From Ectopseudomonas chengduensis (GTDB taxonomy: Bacteria; Pseudomonadota; Gammaproteobacteria; Pseudomonadales; Pseudomonadaceae): DNA of 64,000 nt. Shown here piece after piece: positions 26,229 to 35,291 of this stretch. The position numbers were made by a program, and so were the translations under genes. How positions within the stretch are numbered: the stretch's first letter is position 1; each line of letters starts with the position of its first letter. The notes below the pieces were generated by a model. It made no database searches and had not been told where the DNA came from. It was given only the letters and a program-made list of their open reading frames with translations. The DNA lies in contig NZ_FMZQ01000022.1 of assembly GCF_900102635.1 (NCBI RefSeq), positions 1 to 64,000 on the forward strand, in the 5' to 3' direction.

Positions 26229-26403
26229 CGAGCGATACCTACTTCATTAAGTGAAAACAGCACGCATTATAGGGGGCGGTCGAGCAAGGCGACACGCCGA
26301 ATTGGCGCCAGCAGATGGCAGGCCCGATCGCCTGCACATGAAATGGGTAGGCGCCGTGAGCTACAATCCTGCGTTTTTCGAGCCGACTTCCACGAGGTAT
26401 CCC

Positions 26404-27267
26404 ATGGTTCACAGCATGACGGCCTTTGCCCGCAATGAGCAGGCAACCGCTCACGGCACACTGAGCTGGGAGCTGCGCTCGGTCAACCACCGCTATCTCG
26501 AACCGCACCTGCGCCTGCCGGAAGCCTTCCGCGACCTCGAAGGCGCGGTGCGCGAAGCGCTGCGCCAGGGCCTGTCACGCGGCAAGGTGGAATGCACCCT
26601 GCGCTTCGCCGAAGAAAGTGCCGGCAAGCCGCTGCAGGTCGACGCCGACCGCGCCCGCCAACTGATTGCCGCTGCCGAACAGGTCGCCGCACTGATCCAG
26701 CAGCCGGCCCCGCTCAACCCGCTGGAAGTGCTGGCATGGCCCGGCGTGCTGGTGGCCGACTCGGCCGACCCGCAGGCGCTGAACGCTGCCGCTCTGAAGC
26801 TGTTCGACCAGGCACTGGGTGAACTCAAGGCCGGCCGTGCCCGCGAAGGCGCCGAGCTGGCCAAGCTGCTCAATGAGCGCCTCGACAGCATCCTCGACGA
26901 AGTCGCCGCCCTGCGCGAACTGGTGCCGCAGATGCTCGTCGGGCAGCGCGCCAAGATCGAAACCCGCTTCGCCGAAATGCAGGCCGAGCTCGATCCGCAA
27001 CGTCTGGAGCAGGAGCTGGTGCTGCTCGCGCAGAAGAGCGACGTGGCCGAGGAGCTGGATCGCCTCAGCACCCACGTCAGCGAAGTGCGTCGCGTGCTCA
27101 AGGCCGGCGGCGCTGCCGGACGGCGCCTGGATTTTTTGATGCAGGAGCTCAACCGCGAGGCCAACACCCTCGGCTCCAAGGCCTTCGATCCGCGCAGCAC
27201 GCAGGCTGCGGTCAATCTGAAGGTGCTCATCGAACAGATGCGCGAGCAAGTACAGAACATCGAGTGA
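26404..27267 (+). CDS. yicC: YicC family endoribonuclease
   Basis: 287 residues from the ATG at 26404. The conserved N-terminus (MVHSMTAFARNE, ELRSVNHRYLEPHLRLPE) and the C-terminal DUF1732 block (GRRLDFLMQELNREANTLGSKA) define the YicC family, whose members are stress-related endoribonucleases in E. coli and Bacillus. An upstream in-frame extension to 26251 overlaps the rph promoter region and lacks family features. Precedes gmk, a common pairing, but a dispersed repeat lies between them. Confidence 0.93.
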   Translation: MVHSMTAFARNEQATAHGTLSWELRSVNHRYLEPHLRLPEAFRDLEGAVREALRQGLSRGKVECTLRFAEESAGKPLQVDADRARQLIAAAEQVAALIQQPAPLNPLEVLAWPGVLVADSADPQALNAAALKLFDQALGELKAGRAREGAELAKLLNERLDSILDEVAALRELVPQMLVGQRAKIETRFAEMQAELDPQRLEQELVLLAQKSDVAEELDRLSTHVSEVRRVLKAGGAAGRRLDFLMQELNREANTLGSKAFDPRSTQAAVNLKVLIEQMREQVQNIE

Positions 27268-27386
27268 AAACTGCTGCGCTAGGCTATACCGCGTTGAAAT
27301 CAGGTTCGAAATGCTCATTTACAGTCGTAAACTCCGCTTTCTCACCTGATTTCGCCTTGTCTAGCCGTCGCTCGCTACGTTTTCAC
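27264..27386. repeat. Nested inverted repeat between yicC and gmk
   Basis: Outer arms are GTGAAAAC (27264-27271) and GTTTTCAC (27379-27386). Inner arms are GAAATCAGGT (about 27296-27305) and ACCTGATTTC (27344-27353). The left outer arm overlaps the yicC stop codon. Elements with the central CTCATTTACA/TAAACTCCGC sequence are, from memory, a dispersed Pseudomonas family. Confidence 0.75.
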
Positions 27387-27415
27387 GCCCATCAAGATTT
27401 GCTCAGGAAGCTCTA

Positions 27416-28033
27416 ATGGCCACCACCGGCACCCTATACATCGTTTCCGCTCCCTCCGGCGCCGGCAAGACCAGCCTGGTCAAGGCCCTGATCGACAGCG
27501 AGGCGCAGATTCGCGTCTCGGTCTCGCATACCACCCGTGCCATGCGCCCAGGCGAGGTGGACGGGGTCAACTACCACTTCATCGACCATGCGCAGTTCAA
27601 TGCCATGATCGAACGCAGCGAGTTCCTCGAGCACGCCCAGGTGTTCGACAATTTCTACGGCACCTCGCAGAAATGGGTCGAGCAGACCCTGGCCGAAGGC
27701 TTCGACCTGATCCTGGAGATCGACTGGCAGGGGGCACAGCAAGTGCGCAAGCTGATGCCGCAGGCCAAATCCATCTTCATCCTGCCGCCGACCCAGGAAG
27801 CTTTGCGTCACCGCCTGACCAACCGCGGCCAGGACAGCGGCGAGATCATCGAACGACGCATGCGCGAGGCCGTCAGCGAGATGAGCCACTACGTCGAATA
27901 CGACTACCTGGTGATCAACGACGACTTCAACCATGCCTTGAGCGACCTGAAAGCCATCTTCCGCAGCAACCAGTTGTCGCAAACACAGCAACAGCAGCGC
28001 CATGCCGGGCTGCTCAGCGAACTGCTGGCGTAA
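27416..28033 (+). CDS. gmk: Guanylate kinase
   Basis: 205-residue enzyme converting GMP and ATP to GDP and ADP. It has the P-loop APSGAGKTS (12-20), the guanylate-kinase signature SHTTRAMRPGEVDGVNYHF (GMP site) and ILEIDWQGAQQVR. Followed by rpoZ and spoT on the same strand, the conserved gmk-rpoZ-spoT cluster linking GTP supply to (p)ppGpp. Confidence 0.97.
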   Translation: MATTGTLYIVSAPSGAGKTSLVKALIDSEAQIRVSVSHTTRAMRPGEVDGVNYHFIDHAQFNAMIERSEFLEHAQVFDNFYGTSQKWVEQTLAEGFDLILEIDWQGAQQVRKLMPQAKSIFILPPTQEALRHRLTNRGQDSGEIIERRMREAVSEMSHYVEYDYLVINDDFNHALSDLKAIFRSNQLSQTQQQQRHAGLLSELLA

Positions 28034-28127
28034 AACAGCGCTTCCATTGTCGCTGGTGATTTTTTAGACTATCCAGTCCGCTCGCCCGCTCGGGCCAAGC
28101 TTATCCGCACAAGTTACGAGGAACACC

Positions 28128-28391
28128 ATGGCTCGCGTTACCGTCGAAGATTGCCTGGACAACGTTGATAACCGCTTCGAACTGGTCATGCTCGCGACCA
28201 AGCGTTCGCGCCAGCTGGCCACCGGCGGCAAAGAGCCGAAAGTGGCGTGGGAAAACGACAAGCCCACCGTGGTGGCCCTGCGCGAAATCGCTGCCGGCCT
28301 GGTGGACTACGACGTGATCGCCCAGGACGATATCGTCGAAGAAGAACCGCTGTTCGCCGCCTTCGAGGAAGAGGCCAACGAGCCTCTGTAA
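28128..28391 (+). CDS. rpoZ: RNA polymerase omega subunit
   Basis: 87-residue omega subunit, which helps assemble the beta' subunit and forms part of a ppGpp site on RNA polymerase. Starts MARVTVEDCLDNVDNRFELVM and holds the conserved LATKRSRQL and PTVVALREIAAG. ATG at 28128 with ACGAGGAA upstream. 63 bases before spoT. Confidence 0.97.
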   Translation: MARVTVEDCLDNVDNRFELVMLATKRSRQLATGGKEPKVAWENDKPTVVALREIAAGLVDYDVIAQDDIVEEEPLFAAFEEEANEPL

Positions 28392-28454
28392 GTCGATGAT
28401 GCCGGGTCGAAGTTGCGCGGCGGGTAGCCAAACCGGTCATGAGGGGAATACCCC

Positions 28455-30566
28455 ATGGCTGGTATAGACGCTCTCGCCGACCGACTTTCGACCTACCTCG
28501 GCCATGACCAGGTCAACCTGGTTCGCCGAGCCTACTTCTACGCCGAACAGGCGCACGATGGCCAACGCCGCCGCAGTGGCGAAGCCTACGTGACCCATCC
28601 GCTGGCCGTGGCCAGCATCCTCGCCGACATGCACATGGATCATCAGAGCCTGATGGCCGCCATGCTGCACGACGTCATCGAAGACACCGGCATCGCCAAG
28701 GAAGCACTCAACGCGCAGTTCGGCGAAACCGTGGCCGAACTGGTCGACGGGGTCAGCAAACTGACCCAGATGAACTTCGAGACCAAGGCCGAGGCGCAGG
28801 CCGAGAACTTCCAGAAGATGGCCATGGCCATGGCCCGCGACATCCGCGTGATTCTGGTCAAGCTCGCCGACCGCCTGCACAACATGCGCACCCTCGATGC
28901 CATGCCGCACGAGAAGAGCCGGCGCATCGCCAAGGAAACCCTGGAAATCTACGCCCCCATCGCCAACCGGCTGGGCATGCACAACATGCGTGTGGAGTTC
29001 GAAGACCTGGGCTTCAAGGCCATGCACCCGATGCGCTCCGAGCGCATTCGCGCCGCTGTGCGCCGCGCTCGGGGCAACCGCAAGGAAATCGTCGCCAAGA
29101 TCGAGGAATCGATCCAGATGTGCCTGCAGCGCGAAGGCATGGAAGGCGAGGTGATCGGCCGAGAGAAGCACCTGTACAGCATCTACCAGAAGATGCGCGG
29201 CAAGCGTAAGGCGTTCAACGAGATCATGGACGTCTACGCCTTCCGCATCATCGTCGACAAGGTCGACACCTGCTACCGCGTGCTCGGTGCCGTGCATAAC
29301 CTGTACAAGCCGCTGCCCGGCCGCTTCAAGGATTACATCGCGATTCCCAAGGCCAACGGCTACCAGTCGCTGCACACCACGCTGTTCGGCATGCACGGCG
29401 TGCCCATCGAGATCCAGATCCGCACCCGCGAAATGGAAGAGATGGCCAACAACGGCATCGCCGCCCACTGGCTGTACAAGTCCAATGAGGACGATGCGCC
29501 CAAGGGCAACCACGCCCGCGCGCGTCAGTGGGTCAAGGGCGTACTGGAGCTGCAGCAGCGCGCCGGCAACTCGCTGGAATTCATCGAAAGCGTGAAGATC
29601 GACCTGTTCCCCGACGAGGTCTACGTGTTCACGCCCAAGGGTCGCATCATGGAGCTGCCAAAAGGCTCCACCGCAGTCGACTTCGCCTACGCGGTACACA
29701 CCGACGTCGGCAACACCTGCATCGCCTGCCGCATCAATCGGCGCCTGGCGCCGCTGTCGCAGGCACTGGAAAGTGGCTCGACGGTAGAAATCGTCACCGC
29801 GCCGGGCGCCCGGCCGAATCCGGCCTGGCTCAACTTCGTGGTCACCGGCAAGGCACGCACGCATATCCGCCATGCCCTCAAGCAACAGCGCCGCTCGGAA
29901 TCGATCAGCCTCGGCGAACGCCTGCTGAACAAGGTGCTGGCCAGCTTCGACACGCACCTGGAAAAGATCGCGCCCGAGCGCGTACAGGCAGTGCTCGGCG
30001 AATACCGCCAGGAGGTCATCGAGGACCTGCTCGAAGACATCGGCCTGGGCAACCGCATGGCCTACGTCGTGGCCCGCCGCCTGCTGGCCGAGAGTGGCGA
30101 CGAAACCCTGCCGAGCAGCGAAGGGCCCCTGGCGATCCGTGGCACCGAAGGCCTGGTGATGAGCTACGCCAAGTGCTGCACGCCGATCCCGGGCGACCCC
30201 ATCGTCGGCTACCTGTCCGCCGGCAAGGGCATGGTGGTGCACATGGAAAGCTGCCGGAACATCGTCGACATCCGCCACAACCCGGAAAAATGCATCCAGC
30301 TCAACTGGGCCAAGGATGTCACCGGCGAATTCAACGTCGAACTGCGCGTCGAGCTGGAACACCAGCGCGGCCTGATCGCCCTGCTGGCCGGCAGCGTCAA
30401 TGCCGCCGATGGCAACATCGAGAAGATCAGCATGGACGAACGCGACGGCCGTATCAGCGTGGTGCAACTGGTGGTCAGCGTGCATGACCGCGTGCACCTG
30501 GCCCGCGTGATCAAGAAACTTCGCGCGCTCAAGGGCGTGATGCGTATCACCCGAGTACGCGCCTGA
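28455..30566 (+). CDS. spoT: Bifunctional (p)ppGpp synthetase/hydrolase SpoT
   Basis: 703-residue RelA/SpoT homologue controlling the stringent response. Domains in order: HD hydrolase (about 20-190, metal motif MLHDVIED with His72-Asp73 intact), synthetase (about 230-345, with RFKDYIAIPKANGYQSLHT), TGS (about 385-450), helical and zinc-finger-like region with CCTPIPGD, and a C-terminal ACT domain (about 625-703). The intact HD motif indicates it can degrade (p)ppGpp. ridA follows 68 bases later. Confidence 0.97.
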   Translation: MAGIDALADRLSTYLGHDQVNLVRRAYFYAEQAHDGQRRRSGEAYVTHPLAVASILADMHMDHQSLMAAMLHDVIEDTGIAKEALNAQFGETVAELVDGVSKLTQMNFETKAEAQAENFQKMAMAMARDIRVILVKLADRLHNMRTLDAMPHEKSRRIAKETLEIYAPIANRLGMHNMRVEFEDLGFKAMHPMRSERIRAAVRRARGNRKEIVAKIEESIQMCLQREGMEGEVIGREKHLYSIYQKMRGKRKAFNEIMDVYAFRIIVDKVDTCYRVLGAVHNLYKPLPGRFKDYIAIPKANGYQSLHTTLFGMHGVPIEIQIRTREMEEMANNGIAAHWLYKSNEDDAPKGNHARARQWVKGVLELQQRAGNSLEFIESVKIDLFPDEVYVFTPKGRIMELPKGSTAVDFAYAVHTDVGNTCIACRINRRLAPLSQALESGSTVEIVTAPGARPNPAWLNFVVTGKARTHIRHALKQQRRSESISLGERLLNKVLASFDTHLEKIAPERVQAVLGEYRQEVIEDLLEDIGLGNRMAYVVARRLLAESGDETLPSSEGPLAIRGTEGLVMSYAKCCTPIPGDPIVGYLSAGKGMVVHMESCRNIVDIRHNPEKCIQLNWAKDVTGEFNVELRVELEHQRGLIALLAGSVNAADGNIEKISMDERDGRISVVQLVVSVHDRVHLARVIKKLRALKGVMRITRVRA

Positions 30567-30634
30567 CACAATTCCCCTATTTCCAGCCTGTAGGCTGGGT
30601 GCTCGACCCAGCCAGTTCTCACAAGGAGCGATTC

Positions 30635-31015
30635 ATGAGCAAGACCGTCATCACCAGCGACAAGGCCCCCGCCGCCATCGGCACCTACTCCCAGGCGATC
30701 AAGGCCGGCAACACCGTGTACATGTCCGGCCAGATCCCGCTGGATCCGGTGAGCATGGAGCTGGTCGAAGGCTTCGAAGCACAGACCGTGCAGGTCTTCG
30801 AGAACCTCAAGGCGGTTGCTGAAGCCGCCGGCGGCTCGTTCAAGGACATCGTCAAGCTGAACATCTTCCTCACCGACCTGTCGCACTTCGCCAAGGTCAA
30901 CGAGATCATGGGCCGCTATTTCGAACAGCCCTACCCGGCTCGCGCCGCTATCGGCGTTGCTGCTCTGCCGCGCGGCGCGCAGGTGGAGATGGACGCTATT
31001 CTGGTCATCGAGTAA
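30635..31015 (+). CDS. ridA: RidA family reactive intermediate (enamine/imine) deaminase
   Basis: 126 residues from the ATG at 30635, preceded by AAGGAG. It hydrolyses reactive enamine/imine intermediates such as 2-aminoacrylate released by PLP enzymes. The family pattern is complete: APAAIGTYSQAIKAG, MSGQIPLDP, the catalytic-site Arg in YPARAAIGVAALPRGAQVEMDAI. Located downstream of spoT, as in many gammaproteobacteria. Confidence 0.95.
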   Translation: MSKTVITSDKAPAAIGTYSQAIKAGNTVYMSGQIPLDPVSMELVEGFEAQTVQVFENLKAVAEAAGGSFKDIVKLNIFLTDLSHFAKVNEIMGRYFEQPYPARAAIGVAALPRGAQVEMDAILVIE

Positions 31016-31070
31016 GTCGTTCGAGCGGGGCAGCAGGCCCCGCTCGCCCTTCCCCGGCATGGAGATCGCC

Positions 31071-31802
31071 ATGCGTCTGCTTCCTCTGCTGCTATGCGGC
31101 GCCCTGCTCGGCGGCTGCGCCAGCACACCGAACAACGACCCGAGCGGTACCTGGATCAACCAGGCTGCCATCGATGCCGCCCGCGAAAGCGGTCGCCTGC
31201 GTGAGGCTCTGCTTGCCTATGGGCCCAACCTCGAATGGCAGATCAACCCCGAACAGCAGCAGGCCAGTTACAGCAACGGCTTCGAGCTGGCCGAGGGCAA
31301 GCTGCAGGGTGCCGGAGAGGGGCGTTGGCAGGTAACCTTCTACGGTGATTACAACGAGCAGCTCGCCATTCAGAACGGCGAACTGGTGCAGATCGCCAGC
31401 GAATACTGGCCCGAGCAGCACTTCGCCCGCGTCAATAGCTCCAGCGAACCCAAGCCACTGGGCAGCAGCTTCGAGCAGGCGCTATATCGCGACTACCTGG
31501 GCGGCGACTGGCTGATCGAGGAAGGTCTGGGCCAGGGCGGCCTGGTGCGCTTCAACAGCGACGGGCAGGTACAAGGCCTGCCCGGCGCCGAACGCTTTGC
31601 CCTGTGCCTGGCAGGCGACTGCGCGGCCATGAGCGGCGAACATGACAGTCTTTGGCTGCAAGCCGGTGATCAGGGTAGCCCCTGGTTGTTCGTGCATGAA
31701 GGCAATCAGCTGCGCATCTTCGAAGCGCAGAACCGCGCCCAGTTCGACGAGATGCCCGAGTACCAGCCCGGCCCGCAGCGCTGGCTGCTCAAGCGCCGCT
31801 GA
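31071..31802 (+). CDS. Hypothetical lipoprotein
   Basis: 243 residues from the ATG at 31071 (GGAG six bases upstream). A lipoprotein signal peptide ends in the lipobox LLGGC at residues 13-17, so the mature protein would be lipid-anchored at Cys17. The rest is soluble and mostly beta (short strands such as WQVTFYGDYNEQLAIQNGELVQI). No catalytic motif or known family is recognised. It follows ridA and may be read from the same transcript. Confidence 0.82.
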   Translation: MRLLPLLLCGALLGGCASTPNNDPSGTWINQAAIDAARESGRLREALLAYGPNLEWQINPEQQQASYSNGFELAEGKLQGAGEGRWQVTFYGDYNEQLAIQNGELVQIASEYWPEQHFARVNSSSEPKPLGSSFEQALYRDYLGGDWLIEEGLGQGGLVRFNSDGQVQGLPGAERFALCLAGDCAAMSGEHDSLWLQAGDQGSPWLFVHEGNQLRIFEAQNRAQFDEMPEYQPGPQRWLLKRR

Positions 31803-31839
31803 TCAGCCGGCGCCGCCTCCGGGCAGGAGCGGCGCCATG

Positions 31840-32457
31840 CTATAGAGCCCCCAGCAACAGCCAGCCTCCCAGCGCCAGCAACAGGCCACCGCAACCGCGA
31901 TCCAGCCAGCGCACGCGCCGCTGCAACCAGCTGCGCCAACGCGCCTGATCGAGCAGGCGCACCAGCGCCAGATCCCAGAACAGCACCACCAGGGTCATCC
32001 ACAGCATCGCCAGGCCCAGCCCCCATGCCGGCATTGCCGACTCGCGCAAGACCCCGAATAGTCCGGCGTAGAACAGCGGCAATTTGGGGTTGAGGCTGCT
32101 GGCCAGCAGGCCCTGACGCATGCCCTTCCACACCCCGCCGAGCCTCAACTGATCACCCTGCGGCAGGACCAGATCTCGCCGCAAGGCCAGCGCCTGCAGG
32201 CCGATCCAGGCGAAATACAGCCCGCCGACGACCTGCAAGCAGCGCCACAGCCAACTGCCCTCGGCGGGTAACAACGCCATAACGAACAGCACCAGCAGCA
32301 TGCTCAGCAGGTTGGCCAGCGCGATGCCGCAGGCGCAACCGTCGGCCTGGTGCCGGCCCTTGGCCAGCGCGGTGCGAATCAATAGAAAGAAGTCCGGCCC
32401 AGGCGACAGCAAGGCCGCGAAATGAGTACCGGCCACCAGTAGAAACAACGCGAACAT
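31840..32457 (-). CDS. LysE/RhtB family amino acid exporter
   Basis: 205 residues from the ATG at 32457, with GGAGGT upstream. Six hydrophobic segments and the LysE/RhtB N-terminal pattern FAALLSPGPDFFLLIRTALAKGRHQADGCACGIALANL are present, along with the LNPKLPLFYAGLFG stretch before the third helix pair. Exports an amino acid or derivative across the inner membrane; substrate unknown. An AraC regulator lies upstream on the same strand (138-base gap) and may regulate it, a frequent pairing for this family. Confidence 0.87.
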   Translation of the reverse strand: MFALFLLVAGTHFAALLSPGPDFFLLIRTALAKGRHQADGCACGIALANLLSMLLVLFVMALLPAEGSWLWRCLQVVGGLYFAWIGLQALALRRDLVLPQGDQLRLGGVWKGMRQGLLASSLNPKLPLFYAGLFGVLRESAMPAWGLGLAMLWMTLVVLFWDLALVRLLDQARWRSWLQRRVRWLDRGCGGLLLALGGWLLLGAL

Positions 32458-32595
32458 GGCACCTCCGTTTGGCGGAGGCAGTGTCGGCAACCAGCGGTGT
32501 CGATGTATTGGAAAAAACTCAGGCTCGACAGCGACGCAATCGCTGCCGAACAACTTGGCGCGCCCCGATGCAAGTTCGCGCAAAGCCTTGCCGAA

Positions 32596-33396
32596 TCAGG
32601 CCTGCGCCACGGCGCGAAAACGCCCCGGAGTGACCCCGGTGAAACGGCGAAACACCCCGTTGAAATGCGCCTGGTCATAAAAGCCCAGGTCCAGTGCGAC
32701 ATCGGCCAGGGCCTGACCTTGCAACAACCTGCGCTTGGCTTCACGCACTCGGCGCTGCAGTAGATAGGTGTGTGGCGGCACGCCATAGGCACGGCGAAAT
32801 GCCTCGATCAGGTGGCGCGGGTGACGCTGCACCAAGGCAGCCAATTGCTCGAGGCTGACAGCCTCGGCGTAGTGCACTTCCAGGTAATCGCGCAGGTACG
32901 CCGTCACCCCGCTGTCGCGACATGCCGGGCGCGCCTCGCGCAAGCCGCCGTGCCGCACGAAGACCAGCTCCAGCAACGCCAGCAGTTCGCTCTCCAACGC
33001 CAGCGCATCACCGCGCTCGAACTCGCCAGCCAGTTGCGCAAGGCTTGCCGCGACGCGGCCGTCGTCATCCGGATTGAGCGTGCTGAAACCGTTGGGCAGC
33101 CGCTTGCGCCCGAGCAGCGCCGGCAGCCGCGACTCCTCGACATAGAGCATGCGATAGACCACGCGCGCAGACTCGGCATGCCCGGTATGTGGCTCCTCGG
33201 GGTTCATCAGCGACAGGGTGCCGGCAGGCAGCGCATAGCGCTGACCACGACACTGGTAGCCACCGACACCCTGCACGATGGCACCGATGGCGAAGGCATC
33301 ATGACTATGTCGGCCAAAGGCCTGCCCGGAGAAGTCGGCGTGAAACAGCTCGACGCCCGGCAGCCAGGGCTTGGCCAGCAAGCTGTTGGCGTCCAT
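32596..33396 (-). CDS. AraC-family transcriptional regulator (cupin sensor domain)
   Basis: 266 residues from the ATG at 33396. The N-terminal cupin effector domain (about 10-150) has HSHDAFAIGAIVQGVGGYQCRGQ and the MNPEEPHTG motif. Two C-terminal helix-turn-helix motifs follow (about 170-262; LADVALDLGFYDQAHFNGVFRRFTGVTPGRFR). The start lies one base after the stop of the epimerase gene, so they are co-transcribed. Likely regulates the LysE-type exporter next to it. Confidence 0.87.
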   Translation of the reverse strand: MDANSLLAKPWLPGVELFHADFSGQAFGRHSHDAFAIGAIVQGVGGYQCRGQRYALPAGTLSLMNPEEPHTGHAESARVVYRMLYVEESRLPALLGRKRLPNGFSTLNPDDDGRVAASLAQLAGEFERGDALALESELLALLELVFVRHGGLREARPACRDSGVTAYLRDYLEVHYAEAVSLEQLAALVQRHPRHLIEAFRRAYGVPPHTYLLQRRVREAKRRLLQGQALADVALDLGFYDQAHFNGVFRRFTGVTPGRFRAVAQA

Positions 33397-33397
33397 T

Positions 33398-34267
33398 TCA
33401 GCGCTCGGCGAGGATCGCCGCATAGCCCTCGCGGTAGCTCGGATACTGCGGCGCCCAACCCAGCGCACGAGCGCGGGCATTGCGGCAACGCTTGCTACCG
33501 GCTCGGCGCACACGCTGCTCGTCGCTCCAGTGGCTGACGCCCAGTTGCTCACGCAGCCAACCCACTACTTCGTGCAGCGGCGCCGGCTCGTCGTCGACAC
33601 CCAGGTAGCAATCGGCCAAGGGCACACCGGCGGCATCCGCCTGCAACAGCGTGGCGAACAGGCCGGCAGCATCCTCGACATGAATGCGATTGCCATACAG
33701 CGGCGGCGTCTCGCTGACCCGATAGCCGCCGCGCACCTGGCTCAGCAACCATTCGCGACCAGGGCCGTAAAGGCCTGTTAGACGCACGATAGTGGCCGGC
33801 AGCCCGCTGTCGAGCGCTACACGTTCGGCCTCGCGCATGATCACCGCAGAAAAACTCTGCGCCTCGGCCACAGAGTCCTCGTCAATCCACTCGCCCTCCT
33901 GCTGCCCGTATACCCCGCTGCTTGAGGCGAACAGGATGCGCCGCGGGCGCTGGCCATGCTGCGCCAACCAGCTCAGCACACGGCGCAGCCCCTCAACATA
34001 GGCGGCGCGATAGCCGGCCTCGTCATGCTCGGTGGCGGCGGCGCAGTACACCAGGTAATCCAGTTGCCCTTGCGGCCAATCCGCCGGACAGGCATCGGCG
34101 TGCAGATCGCCGGCCAGCGGCTCGATGGCGGTAGGTAGCACGGCCACGTTGCGACGCATACCGAGCACGCGCCAGCCTTGTGCGGCCATACGCAGGCCAA
34201 GGCGGGTACCGACGTCTCCACACCCGGCAATCAGCAGGCTGTTGCATCCCGACATGCTTTTCTCCAT
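33398..34267 (-). CDS. NAD(P)-dependent epimerase/dehydratase-like protein (YeeZ-like SDR)
   Basis: 289 residues (a start at 34255, MSGCN, is equally possible). Extended short-chain dehydrogenase fold: an N-terminal dinucleotide motif LIAGCGDVGTRLG (about 12-24), a short SSSGVYGQQEGEWIDE stretch and IVRLTGLYGPGR. The usual catalytic YxxxK is not obvious, as in the YeeZ/YhhX-like subgroup. Substrate unknown. Divergent from oxyR with an 86-base gap, as I recall for P. aeruginosa. Confidence 0.8.
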   Translation of the reverse strand: MEKSMSGCNSLLIAGCGDVGTRLGLRMAAQGWRVLGMRRNVAVLPTAIEPLAGDLHADACPADWPQGQLDYLVYCAAATEHDEAGYRAAYVEGLRRVLSWLAQHGQRPRRILFASSSGVYGQQEGEWIDEDSVAEAQSFSAVIMREAERVALDSGLPATIVRLTGLYGPGREWLLSQVRGGYRVSETPPLYGNRIHVEDAAGLFATLLQADAAGVPLADCYLGVDDEPAPLHEVVGWLREQLGVSHWSDEQRVRRAGSKRCRNARARALGWAPQYPSYREGYAAILAER

Positions 34268-34353
34268 GACATTTATGCAAAGGCGCAGTTTAGCCCGGTT
34301 GGTTCATTCGTATGCAAAGGCTATGCTTGTCGGCAATTTAATGGATAAACACT

Positions 34354-35283
34354 ATGACCCTCACCGAACTGCGGTACATCGTCACCCTCGCCCAGGAACA
34401 ACACTTCGGCCGCGCCGCCGAGCGTTGCCACGTCAGCCAGCCGACCCTGTCGGTGGGCGTGAAGAAGCTGGAGGACGAGCTGGGCGTGCTGATCTTCGAG
34501 CGCAGCAAGAGCGCCGTGCGCCTGACCCCGGTCGGTGAGGGCATCGTCACCCAGGCACAGAAGGTGCTGGAGCAGGCCCAGGGCATTCGCGAGCTGGCCC
34601 AGGCCGGCAAGAACCAGCTGACCGCCCCGCTGAAGATCGGCGCCATCTACACCGTCGGCCCCTATCTGTTCCCGCACCTGATTCCGCAGCTGCACCGGGT
34701 CGCCCCGGACATGCCGCTGTACATCGAGGAAAACTTCACCCATATCCTGCGTGACAAGCTGCGCACCGGTGAGCTCGACGCCATCATCATCGCCCTGCCG
34801 TTCCAGGAGGCCGACGTACTGACCAAGCCGCTGTACGACGAGCCCTTCTACGCCCTGCTGCCGGCCGGCCATCCCTGGGCGGAGCTGGAGACCATCGACA
34901 CCAAGCTGCTCAACGACAAGAGCCTGCTGCTGCTCGGTGAAGGGCACTGCTTCCGCGACCAGGTGCTGGAAGCCTGTCCGACCCTGCGCAAAGGCGGCGA
35001 CGACCACGGCAAGCACACCACGGTGGAATCCAGCTCGCTGGAAACCATCCGCCATATGGTCGCCTCCGGCCTCGGCGTGTCGATCCTGCCGTTCTCGGCG
35101 GTGGACAGCCACCACTATGCGCCGGGCGTGATCGAAGTACGTCCGCTCAGCGCGCCGGTGCCGTTCCGTACCGTGGCGATCGCCTGGCGTGCCAGCTTCC
35201 CGCGGCCCAACGCCATCGAAGTGCTGGCCGACTCGATCCGCCTCTGCTCGGTCGCCCGCAGCCCGCAGACCAAGGCAGTCTGA
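34354..35283 (+). CDS. oxyR: Hydrogen peroxide-sensing LysR-type regulator OxyR
   Basis: 309-residue LysR regulator. N-terminal winged helix (MTLTELRYIVTLAQEQHFGRAAERCHVSQPTLS) and substrate-binding-fold domain. The peroxide-sensing pair is exactly in place: Cys199 in GEGHCFRDQ and Cys208 in EACPTL. On oxidation it activates catalase, alkyl hydroperoxide reductase and often recG. Here recG follows 8 bases after the stop, the Pseudomonas oxyR-recG operon. Confidence 0.97.
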   Translation: MTLTELRYIVTLAQEQHFGRAAERCHVSQPTLSVGVKKLEDELGVLIFERSKSAVRLTPVGEGIVTQAQKVLEQAQGIRELAQAGKNQLTAPLKIGAIYTVGPYLFPHLIPQLHRVAPDMPLYIEENFTHILRDKLRTGELDAIIIALPFQEADVLTKPLYDEPFYALLPAGHPWAELETIDTKLLNDKSLLLLGEGHCFRDQVLEACPTLRKGGDDHGKHTTVESSSLETIRHMVASGLGVSILPFSAVDSHHYAPGVIEVRPLSAPVPFRTVAIAWRASFPRPNAIEVLADSIRLCSVARSPQTKAV

Positions 35284-35291
35284 GGCCAGAG

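Noticed and set aside
28437..30569. 710-codon minus-strand frame opposite spoT
   Set aside because: Exact shadow of spoT; His/Asp/Val-rich composition without domain.
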